Below the pieces are notes generated by a model. The model worked only from the letters and a program-made list of their open reading frames with translations, was not told the origin of the DNA and did not search any database. This document shows positions 15,173 through 21,304 of a stretch of DNA of 21,304 nt, in pieces. The stretch lies in NCBI GenBank assembly GCA_019312705.1, contig JAFDCW010000046.1, positions 1-21,304 of the forward strand, given 5' to 3'. Numbering within the stretch: position 1 is the first letter of the stretch; every line of letters begins with the position of its first letter. The position numbers were made by a program, and so were the translations under genes. The DNA comes from Deltaproteobacteria bacterium (GTDB taxonomy: Bacteria > Myxococcota > Polyangia > Polyangiales > B10-G4).

Positions 15173-15532
15173 TCAGCTGCCCTTCTGGTCGTCGGAGAAG
15201 CGCCAGGTCTCGTCGAGCCACTCGAGCAGGTCCCACTCCGAATCGACGATCTCGTCGTGGGTGGCGACTTCGTGCAGGATCTCGTAGACGACTTCCCGGG
15301 CCTCCTGCCGGTAGAGTTCCGCGGCGCCCGCCTTGACCGCCTCCGCGGTGGGTAGCTTGCGCGCGGCTTCTTCCCAGATGGCGTCCCATTCCTCTGCGGG
15401 CAGCGCGAGTTTATCGGCCACCGCCACGGCGGTCTCCACCTCCGCGTGGGAGACGCTCCCGTCCGCCTTCATCATCTCGCGAATGGCTCCGGCGAGGACG
15501 ACCATTTCGCTCCGGGTCAATGCTTCGGACAT
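15173..15532 (-). CDS. TerB-like small acidic protein
   Basis: A 119-residue, all-helical, acidic cytoplasmic protein. It shows the duplicated TerB/DjlA-like pattern of a helix followed by an acidic loop: ADGSVSHAEVE (Asp24) near the N-terminus and HDEIVDSEWDLLEWL (Asp93) near the C-terminus. TerB-family proteins were named for tellurite resistance and are linked to metal or membrane-stress responses; the specific role here is unknown. ATG 15532 is the start. It converges with the CPBP protease gene (24 bp between stops) and follows the M16 protease gene on the same strand after 27 bp, so it may be the third gene of the ppiD-M16 operon. Confidence 0.75.
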   Translation of the reverse strand: MSEALTRSEMVVLAGAIREMMKADGSVSHAEVETAVAVADKLALPAEEWDAIWEEAARKLPTAEAVKAGAAELYRQEAREVVYEILHEVATHDEIVDSEWDLLEWLDETWRFSDDQKGS

Positions 15533-15559
15533 GGCCCCAGCGTATCAGGGCGCTGACGC

Positions 15560-16831
15560 TCAGCCCGTCCAGTCTTCGAAGACGGCCCGCACCTCGGCAC
15601 TTCGGGTGCCCTCGTCGATGCCGACGCAGGCGACGCGTAGTTGGTCCGGCGCCAGGAGTTCCTCGCCTACCGCTTCGACGTCGGAGATGGTCACGGCCCG
15701 GAGGCGCTGGGCTACCTCCTCTGGGGACTCTTCGATCTCGAGGAGGGCGGCCGCGCCGTAGAAGTCGGCCATCGCCCCGGGCTCGTCGACGAGCGTCTCG
15801 AGGTCCCAGAGGGCTCGGCGTTTCGCCTTGTCGAGCTCTCGGTCCGTGATGGTGCCGCCCCGGAGCTCGGTCGTCAGTTCGAGCAGCGCCCGGAGGGCCT
15901 CCGGTGCCTTTTCGTGGGCGACGCTCGCGCCGAGGTCGAGGGCACCGACGTCCTCGAAGAGTTCGACGGCACCGAAGGCCTCGTAGGCCAGGCCATGTTC
16001 GTCGATGATTCGCCGGTGCACGCGGGTCGACATGCCGTCATCGAGGATGCGTTCGAGCAGGCTGAGGGCCGGCGACCTCGGGTCCCGTTCACCGAACGTG
16101 GGGAACGAAGCGCGCACGCTCGTCTGGCTGCCCTCGTCGTGCACGAAAATGAAGCGGTCGCTCCCGTGGACCAATTGCGGCGGCTGGGTCGTGGTGCGCC
16201 CCCCATCGCGCAGCCCGCCGAAGGCCGCTTCGGCGGCGGTCCGGACCGCGGTCACATCGAAGGCGCCAGCGACCGAGAGCGTCGCATTGCCCGCGACGTA
16301 GTGGCGAGAGAGGTGGCGGGCGAGATCCGTCTCGTCGAAGTGCTCGACGTCATCGAGGTCCCCGGTGATCTTGTTGCCGAGGGCGTGGGGCGCGAAGAGC
16401 AGACGCCGGACGATGTCGTCGGGGTCGATGTCGTGTTCATCGTCGTCGAGGCCCTCGAGGATCTCTTCGCGGATGATTCGCTTCTCCACGTGCATGTCCC
16501 CGAAGACGGGTTCCCGGATCATCTCTCCGAGGAGCGCGATCGCCGCCGGTGCGTTGGCTCCGGGGACGTCGAGGGAGAAGACCGTCGAGTCGGAGCTCGT
16601 GACCGCGTCGAGCGTCGTTACGAGCTCCTCGATCGCGAGGTTCAGCTCGTAGGCGGACGGGTGCTCTTTCGTGCCCCGGAAGAGCATGTGCTCGAGGAAG
16701 TGGCTGAGGCCCCCGTCGCCGGGAACCTCGAAGCGTGAGCCGGCGCGAACAAAAAGACCGATGCTCGCCGAGCGCAGATGCGGCAGCGGCGTGAGGACGA
16801 CGGGAAGCCCCGCGCCGATGCGCAGCCTCAG
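15560..16831 (-). CDS. M16-family zinc metallopeptidase, probable CTG start
   Basis: A 423-residue pitrilysin/insulinase-family protease. The inverted zinc motif is His44-Phe-Leu-Glu47-His48, with a distal glutamate at about 123 (IIREEIL). The C-terminal M16 domain follows at about residues 165-340. Homology starts at once with RLRIGAGLPVVLTPLPHLRSA, the typical first strand of the family. No ATG, GTG or TTG exists in this frame upstream of ATG 16687, and starting there would delete the HxxEH motif. CTG at 16831-16829 overlaps the TGA stop (16830-16828) of the prolyl-isomerase gene as CTGA, with GGAG 5 bases upstream, so a CTG start by translational coupling is the best model. No signal peptide is seen. 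Single-chain M16 proteins often act with a second M16 partner; none is adjacent. Confidence 0.88.
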   Translation of the reverse strand: MRLRIGAGLPVVLTPLPHLRSASIGLFVRAGSRFEVPGDGGLSHFLEHMLFRGTKEHPSAYELNLAIEELVTTLDAVTSSDSTVFSLDVPGANAPAAIALLGEMIREPVFGDMHVEKRIIREEILEGLDDDEHDIDPDDIVRRLLFAPHALGNKITGDLDDVEHFDETDLARHLSRHYVAGNATLSVAGAFDVTAVRTAAEAAFGGLRDGGRTTTQPPQLVHGSDRFIFVHDEGSQTSVRASFPTFGERDPRSPALSLLERILDDGMSTRVHRRIIDEHGLAYEAFGAVELFEDVGALDLGASVAHEKAPEALRALLELTTELRGGTITDRELDKAKRRALWDLETLVDEPGAMADFYGAAALLEIEESPEEVAQRLRAVTISDVEAVGEELLAPDQLRVACVGIDEGTRSAEVRAVFEDWTG

Positions 16832-18534
16832 GTGTTCTCCGGATCGTCGTACGCAAGGATGTCTTCGTTCCGGAGGATGGCGCCTTCCGCCACGGCGGCA
16901 TCGCGGAGCTGCTGCACGTAGAGCCGCAGGACCTCGCGGCGCTTGGCGGCGATGAGGCCGTTCCGCATGCGCTCGGCCACCTCGGGCTCGACGTCTTCGC
17001 GGTTCACGACCGAGCGCTCGAGGAGTCGGATGACGAAGTACTCGCCGCCGGCCTCGATGACTTCGCCGGCGACACGGTCCTCGGCGGTGAGCTCGAACGC
17101 GGCCCGGACGATGGGCCCGTTGTCGGAGATGCCCGTGATCGGCGAGTCGGCCCGACCGAAGGCCCGGGTCTCCAACGCCTGGGGCGCTCGGGGGTCACGT
17201 TCGGGCGTCTCGGCTACCGACTCGGCGCCAGCGTCTGGAGTGGTGGTTGGCTCCGTGCCGTCATCGGTCTCGAGGCCTTCGGGGCTCGCCGTCGGCGCTC
17301 CGCCGAGCGTGATGTCGAGCTGCTCGATCGAGGAGCCTCCGCGGAGAGCTTCGAGGGCATCGGTTGCCGCGGCCTCGGCGAGATCTGAGGAGCGCGCGTC
17401 GCGATAGAGACGGTCGGCGAGCTCGCGCTTCGCTTCGTCCTCGGGCACGTCGCCTTCGCGGATGCCGACGACCTTGATGATGTGGAAGCCGAACTGGGTC
17501 TCGACGATCTCCGAGATCTCGTCGATCTCCATGGCGAACTGAGCTTCATCGAACTCCGCCACCATGCGTCCGGTGGGATTGTAGCCGAGGTCTCCGCCGC
17601 GCCGTGCGCTGCCGGTGTCGTCGCTGTTGTCCCGGGCCAGGTCCTCGAAGTCTTCGCCCCCGCGAGCTCGGCCGAGCAGCGCCGTGGCCTTGGCCCGAGC
17701 GGCTTCCTTCTCCTCGTCGGTCCCCGCGCTGTCGATCTGCACCAGGATGTGCCGCGACCGGACCTGCTTTTCGAGTCCGGTGTAGCGGTGTCGGTTCGCC
17801 TGGTACTCGCGGTCGACCTCTTCGGCGTTTTCGCCGATCCACGCGTCGAGCTCATCGTCGGTCGGCTCGAGGGATTCGCCGAAGAAGCTCGGAGTGAAAC
17901 GCACGTACTCGAGGGTCGCCGTGTCACGCTCGCGCCGGAAGGTGTCCCAGACCTCTTCGGGGCTGACGGTCACCGTCGAGAGCACCATCTCGCGCATGCG
18001 CTGGGCCAGTGCTTCCCGCGCTTGGGCGTCGGCGAATTCTCCGAGGGTCCGGCCGAGGCCGAACTTGATGTAGCGCTTGGCCCCTTCGATATCGAAGTTT
18101 CCATCCTGGTCCGTGACCGGCATCGGAACTTCGCCGCTCGGCAAGTTGGGCGGCGCATTGACGCCGAGGGAAATCAGCGCCGTGCCGTCCCGGGCGAGCT
18201 TGCGCATCGAGTCTTCGGCTTCGGTCGTGAAGCCGACCTCGGTGGCGGCCCGAGCGAGCAGCTCGCGTTCGATGAGGCCGTTCAGAACGTGCTCACGGAA
18301 GTTCTGCTGCTCGGCGACCTCGCGCGGATAGCGATGAAACTGACCGAGCTTGTAGTACGACTCGAACTCACCGGAGGTGATCGTTTGACCGAAAACCTTG
18401 GCAGCGTGAGTCGCACCGCCGGAGCCACACCCTTGTGCTTGGGGGCCTCCGAACTGCAGCGCGAAGACGACTGCCAGCAGGGTGACAATCACGGCGAGGC
18501 CGATTTGTTGAAGCTTGGTGCCGATCTGGTCCAT
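16828..18534 (-). CDS. Membrane-anchored PpiD/SurA-like peptidyl-prolyl isomerase
   Basis: A 568-residue protein with one N-terminal membrane helix (about residues 11-27, IGLAVIVTLLAVVFALQF), placing the bulk in the periplasm. A helical chaperone-like segment follows (SurA-N type; FREHVLNGLIERELLARAA). A parvulin domain lies at about 257-370 (VRSRHILVQ, GGDLGYNPTGRMV, FGFHIIKV). A Thr/Asp/Pro-rich linker (about 416-457) leads to a second, degenerate parvulin-like region with EYFVIRLLERS. Parvulin-type chaperones help fold exported and outer-membrane proteins. The gene has a near-consensus promoter upstream and its stop overlaps the M16 protease start, so chaperone and protease are co-expressed. 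PpiD is the closest description by topology, but orthology is not proven. Confidence 0.87.
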   Translation of the reverse strand: MDQIGTKLQQIGLAVIVTLLAVVFALQFGGPQAQGCGSGGATHAAKVFGQTITSGEFESYYKLGQFHRYPREVAEQQNFREHVLNGLIERELLARAATEVGFTTEAEDSMRKLARDGTALISLGVNAPPNLPSGEVPMPVTDQDGNFDIEGAKRYIKFGLGRTLGEFADAQAREALAQRMREMVLSTVTVSPEEVWDTFRRERDTATLEYVRFTPSFFGESLEPTDDELDAWIGENAEEVDREYQANRHRYTGLEKQVRSRHILVQIDSAGTDEEKEAARAKATALLGRARGGEDFEDLARDNSDDTGSARRGGDLGYNPTGRMVAEFDEAQFAMEIDEISEIVETQFGFHIIKVVGIREGDVPEDEAKRELADRLYRDARSSDLAEAAATDALEALRGGSSIEQLDITLGGAPTASPEGLETDDGTEPTTTPDAGAESVAETPERDPRAPQALETRAFGRADSPITGISDNGPIVRAAFELTAEDRVAGEVIEAGGEYFVIRLLERSVVNREDVEPEVAERMRNGLIAAKRREVLRLYVQQLRDAAVAEGAILRNEDILAYDDPENT

Positions 18535-18563
18535 GGGTCGCTTTTCCCGACAAAAGGGGGCGA

Positions 18564-18592
18564 AACATAGGCGACGCAGAAATTGTGTGCAA
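18564..18592 (-). promoter_or_regulatory. Sigma70-type promoter of the prolyl isomerase-M16 operon
   Basis: On the minus strand TTGCAC (18592-18587) is followed after exactly 17 bases by TATGTT (18569-18564). Transcription would start around 18557, giving a leader of about 20 bases before ATG 18534. Match and spacing are good for a housekeeping promoter; not verified. Confidence 0.55.
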
Positions 18593-18603
18593 GTAGAGGC
18601 TGG

Positions 18604-19224
18604 TCACTGTTCGTAGCGCGGCCGAGCCCAACCCAAGTAGTCCCGCATCAGCCTCGGAACCTGGAGGATCCACTCGCGTACTTCGGCCCGCATCAGGCCC
18701 ATGGCGATGCCGCTGCCGACGTCTGCCAGGATGGCCCAGGTGACCATCGACCGATCCGGGCCATAGGGCTGAACGCGCAGGTAGCCCCAGCCCTCCCGAA
18801 TGTCGTTGTCTCGCGCCGGATCGACGCGAAATTGCGCTGTTTGCAGGTTGTCCGAGAAGGTGAGCCGAAGGTGATAGGCCGCCTCGAGGGGCCCCTGCCT
18901 GTGAGAAATGCGCACCGTTTCCGTCTCACCGGCGGTACCCACGACCCGGACTCGATCGACCTGGGGCAGGTAGTGGCGGTAGGCCCTGGTATCTCGGATG
19001 GCCCGCCAAACCGTGTCGGCGGGCGCGTTCACCACCTGAAAAGAAGTGCCGCCGACGAGCAGGAGGTTGCCCCGGCGCTCTTCCCGGGCTCGGGTGACGA
19101 GTTCTCCGCGCTGGAGGCGCCGGGTCTCGGTATCGTTGAAGGCCCCATTTTGGGCCCGGGCGGCCGAAACTGGCCCAAAGAGGCCGGCTGCGATGAGGGC
19201 CAAGATGGGGAGAGTCCGGCGCAT
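18604..19224 (-). CDS. Exported SRPBCC/START-like protein
   Basis: A 206-residue protein with a signal peptide ending ARA|Q at about residue 24 and no lipobox. The rest fits the SRPBCC (polyketide cyclase/START-like) helix-grip fold. It opens with a strand before APADTVWRAIRDTRAYRHYLPQVDRVRVVG, where the VWRAIRD and YLPQV positions are typical, continues with central strands, and ends in a long amphipathic helix (VREWILQVPRLMRDYLG). Such proteins hold hydrophobic ligands in a cavity. A periplasmic version suggests lipid binding or transfer, but the ligand is unknown. It lies 69 bp upstream of the PpiD-like gene on the same strand, with that gene's own promoter between them. Confidence 0.82.
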   Translation of the reverse strand: MRRTLPILALIAAGLFGPVSAARAQNGAFNDTETRRLQRGELVTRAREERRGNLLLVGGTSFQVVNAPADTVWRAIRDTRAYRHYLPQVDRVRVVGTAGETETVRISHRQGPLEAAYHLRLTFSDNLQTAQFRVDPARDNDIREGWGYLRVQPYGPDRSMVTWAILADVGSGIAMGLMRAEVREWILQVPRLMRDYLGWARPRYEQ

Positions 19225-19347
19225 TGCCCTTCAAGACTGCCATTGTCTGCCCGATCTTCAATGCCTCGTGATCGAGCCCCCTTTCAGGGGCCCGTTCACC
19301 CTGGAGTTGACCACTCTCGCCGGGGCCCGGCATCGTCAACGTCGGTG

Positions 19348-20601
19348 ATGCTCCGGTCCCTGATCATTTCATTGGTTTTGCTGGGTTTTTCCCCGTGCAC
19401 GACCGCCCTTGCCCAGGGCCCGGCGCAGGCCGTGGTCCTGGTCAGTGCCGAGGAACTCGCTCCGCCGGGTCGGGTGCGCGCCTTCGCCACCCACATCGAG
19501 CGGGCCGCTCGCATGGCCGGGTTCGGCGTGATGCGCGAGCCCGTGGGTTGGGCCGAAGGCCGCGTATCGGAGCTCGGCACCCTTTCGGTCGACCGGGTCG
19601 ACGCGTTTCGCCGAGTCGAACGCCTGCTCATCGCCGCCCGAGCGAACACCGCCGGGCTCATGGAGGCCCGCGCCCTCGCCGAACTCCAGCGCGCCGCGGC
19701 CCTGACCCGGTCCCTCGCGGATGTGCCCGGAGCCGCGGCCTGGATCGCGGAGGTGCAAACGACCCTCGGAATCACGGCTGCCCAAGCCGGTCTCCCGGAC
19801 CTCGCCGAGGATGCTTTCGCCCGGGCTGCGACCCTGGACCCGAGCCGAGGGGTGCGCGCCGCCGAGGCGCCTCCAGCGGTCGTCGAACGCGCCGCAGGGA
19901 TCCTCGCCGCGGTGGCCCGACGTCCCCGGGGAAGCTTCGAGGTGCGCGCGGCGTCGGCCGGCGCCCGCATCTTCCTCGACGATCGCGAGGTAGGCATCGC
20001 GCCGCGGATCGTCCGGGCACCGGTCGGTACCCACGTTCTGCGCGTCGAAGCCCCGGGCATGACTCCGTGGGGTTCGGTCCTGGACGTGTTCGAGGGGCGA
20101 CGGCCCCCGGTGGATGTCGAACTCACCCCCGATCGCCTCGTCACGGCGGCGCGGCGCCTCGTGGCCGCGTCGGCGCGATTCGACCCAGCGGACGCGGTTC
20201 ACCAGGGAGCGAGCCTCGGCGTTGACGCGGTGTGGATCGCGAGGGTCGGTGCAGGCCCCGAAGACCGTGCCCTCCTGATCCGCTGCATGAACGGGAGCTG
20301 CGATGAGCCCCTGCGCCTCGCCCTCGACGAAGTGCCCTTCGTCTTGTCGGCGGCCACGCCCCAACCCTGGGAGCGCGTACGCGTCGGCCAAGGCACCGGC
20401 GCGATTTGGCTCGATGGGCGCGCGGTTCTACCGCCACCGCCCGAGGCTGTGCCGTTCTATCGACGATGGTACGTATGGGCTGGCCTCGCGGTGTTGGCCG
20501 GTGGGGCCGCCGCGGCGATCTCCGTCGCTGCACAGCCGGACCCCCAGCAGGTCTATGAGGTCGAAGTCGTGCCCGGTGCGGTGCTCACCCAGCGCCCCTG
20601 A
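19348..20601 (+). CDS. Exported PEGA-domain protein with C-terminal membrane segment
   Basis: ATG 19348 gives 417 residues; the open frame continues upstream but without a signal peptide. Residues 1-22 form a signal sequence (ALA|Q). A helical region with TPR-like character (about 60-185) is followed by a PEGA domain at about 192-265 (GARIFLDDREVGIAPRIVRAPVGTHVLRVEAPG). A mixed domain with two cysteines (CMNGSC) comes next, and then a single hydrophobic helix (about 372-395). PEGA domains are surface or periplasmic beta modules frequent in Myxococcota. The overall plan (signal, helical repeats, beta domain, C-terminal helix) parallels the TPR-like protein at 8002-8871. Function is unknown. 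The gene diverges from the SRPBCC gene. Confidence 0.8.
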   Translation: MLRSLIISLVLLGFSPCTTALAQGPAQAVVLVSAEELAPPGRVRAFATHIERAARMAGFGVMREPVGWAEGRVSELGTLSVDRVDAFRRVERLLIAARANTAGLMEARALAELQRAAALTRSLADVPGAAAWIAEVQTTLGITAAQAGLPDLAEDAFARAATLDPSRGVRAAEAPPAVVERAAGILAAVARRPRGSFEVRAASAGARIFLDDREVGIAPRIVRAPVGTHVLRVEAPGMTPWGSVLDVFEGRRPPVDVELTPDRLVTAARRLVAASARFDPADAVHQGASLGVDAVWIARVGAGPEDRALLIRCMNGSCDEPLRLALDEVPFVLSAATPQPWERVRVGQGTGAIWLDGRAVLPPPPEAVPFYRRWYVWAGLAVLAGGAAAAISVAAQPDPQQVYEVEVVPGAVLTQRP

Positions 20602-20610
20602 CTCGGCGGT

Positions 20611-20650
20611 CCTGTGTGGTCCTGTGTGGTCCTGTGTGGTTCTGCGTGGT
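20611..20650. repeat. Four 10-bp direct repeats upstream of a promoter
   Basis: CCTGTGTGGT occurs three times exactly (20611-20640) and once as TCTGCGTGGT (20641-20650). The 10-bp period is close to one helical turn, so all copies face the same side of DNA. The array ends 11 bp before the -35 element at 20662. It could be an activator or repressor array, or simple slippage DNA. Confidence 0.9.
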
Positions 20651-20661
20651 TCGTCGATGCT

Positions 20662-20690
20662 TTGCCGCCGTCGCGCAGACTTTCTATAAT
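20662..20690 (+). promoter_or_regulatory. Sigma70-type promoter giving a leaderless lipoprotein mRNA
   Basis: TTGCCG at 20662-20667 is followed after exactly 17 bases by a perfect TATAAT at 20685-20690. The expected transcription start, about 7 bases after the -10 box, coincides with the A of ATG 20697. The mRNA would then have no leader and no ribosome-binding site. Confidence 0.65.
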
Positions 20691-20696
20691 GCGGGC

Positions 20697-21304
20697 ATGG
20701 CTGCCGGTCGTATTGGTCTCGGGCGAATTCTCATGGCGCTGTTCTTCGTCGGCCCCCTTGCGTCGTGTGGCGACCTCGCGGCCACCACCTTCGAGACCGG
20801 TGAGATCTCATTTTCCGTCAGCGCCGCCTCCGTCGAGGTGCCGATGTCGCTTCAGGATGACGGCCGCATCGCCGATCTCCCCTGCCCCGCCGATGGCGTG
20901 TGTCCGTCCTCCGAGCTCTTGACGCTCACCTGCGAGCGCTCTCTCTGCAACCCAGCACCCCGAACGATTACGTCGGATGTCGCCGGCGTCATCGACTTCG
21001 ACGAGCTGACCGGCGATCTCTCCTTCCTCTTTCGCAGCGTCGACGCGATCGAAGTCGTCGAGCTCCCCTACACGGTTCAGGCGAACACCCTCAGCATCGA
21101 TCTCGAAAGCGTGCAGGTCTTCTGGGGACCGGAGGGCGCCGTCGACCTCGACCCGGCCCTAGGAGTCCAGCTCCTAGGCACGATGCCGTCCCAGAGCGCC
21201 CGGACGACGTCCTCGGGGTTTGCCGAGTTGGACTACATCGGCACTCAGGCGTTGAGCGACTACCTCGTCAGCGCATCCCGCCGGATTCGTATCTTCGTCC
21301 GGAC
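20697..21304 (+). CDS. Lipoprotein of unknown function, 3' end outside the window
   Basis: An open frame from ATG 20697 runs without a stop to the window end (about 202 codons). The N-terminus MAAGRIGLGRILMALFFVGPLASC is a lipoprotein signal with lipobox LASC ending at Cys24. ATG 20733 would shorten it to an implausibly small signal. Downstream, strands typical of a beta-sandwich lipoprotein are visible, along with a small Cys cluster (LPCPADGVCPSS, TCERSLC) likely to be disulfide-bonded. No family is recognised. The gene is 95 bp downstream of the PEGA-protein gene on the same strand but has its own promoter. Confidence 0.75.
   Translation, partial: MAAGRIGLGRILMALFFVGPLASCGDLAATTFETGEISFSVSAASVEVPMSLQDDGRIADLPCPADGVCPSSELLTLTCERSLCNPAPRTITSDVAGVIDFDELTGDLSFLFRSVDAIEVVELPYTVQANTLSIDLESVQVFWGPEGAVDLDPALGVQLLGTMPSQSARTTSSGFAELDYIGTQALSDYLVSASRRIRIFVR

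Noticed and set aside
15641..16738. Plus-strand 365-codon ORF opposite the M16 protease
   Set aside because: Antisense shadow; the M16 zinc motif and domain order identify the real strand.

Overview
The window is GC-rich and densely coded. Its protein mix is typical of predatory or myxobacterial-type Myxococcota: many secreted lipoproteins, an RCC1-repeat lipoprotein, a Hanks-type Ser/Thr kinase with a C-terminal PEGA domain, a PEGA-domain exported protein, and an outer-membrane protein with thrombospondin type-3 repeats. A Polyangiales/Sandaracinaceae-like bacterium is my best guess. It rests on gene content only, not on a marker gene.

Layout: 1-932 holds the 3' end of a beta-class DNA methyltransferase, interrupted by an in-frame TAA, followed by a small PD-(D/E)XK nuclease. 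Together they look like a type II restriction-modification remnant. At 971-1143 is a strongly folded three-way-junction element. Two minus-strand lipoproteins follow (lamin-tail 1196-2038; RCC1 repeats 2127-3950). Divergent from them is maeB (4042-6327), a malic enzyme fused to a phosphotransacetylase-like domain. A second folded element lies at 6410-6535. A minus-strand lipoprotein/outer-membrane-protein pair (7854-6536, GTGA overlap) diverges from a plus-strand pair: a TPR-like membrane protein and a Ser/Thr kinase (8002-10670). A SprT-like metalloprotein (minus) then diverges from a moaD-moaE locus whose junction is damaged. A polytopic HTTM-like membrane protein (minus) lies 24 bp from a divergent CPBP (CAAX/M79) membrane protease (plus).

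The right part contains a TerB-like protein and an operon of a PpiD/SurA-like membrane-anchored prolyl isomerase followed by an M16 zinc protease. The M16 gene appears to begin at a CTG codon overlapping the upstream TGA. An exported SRPBCC-fold protein and an exported PEGA-domain protein follow. Last is a partial lipoprotein gene with a near-consensus promoter that would give a leaderless mRNA, preceded by four 10-bp direct repeats.

Functionally, most of the window concerns the cell envelope: sensing (TPR protein plus kinase), protein quality control (PpiD, M16, CPBP), surface lipoproteins and an outer-membrane protein. Central carbon metabolism (MaeB) and molybdenum cofactor synthesis (MoaD/E) are also represented. 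I found no CRISPR array, tRNA, rRNA or insertion sequence. No complete novel defence system is visible. The most unusual items are the two folded intergenic elements, the moaD-moaE deletion scar, the interrupted methyltransferase beside its nuclease, the CTG start and the leaderless promoter with helically phased repeats. No gene-free stretch exceeds 300 bases.
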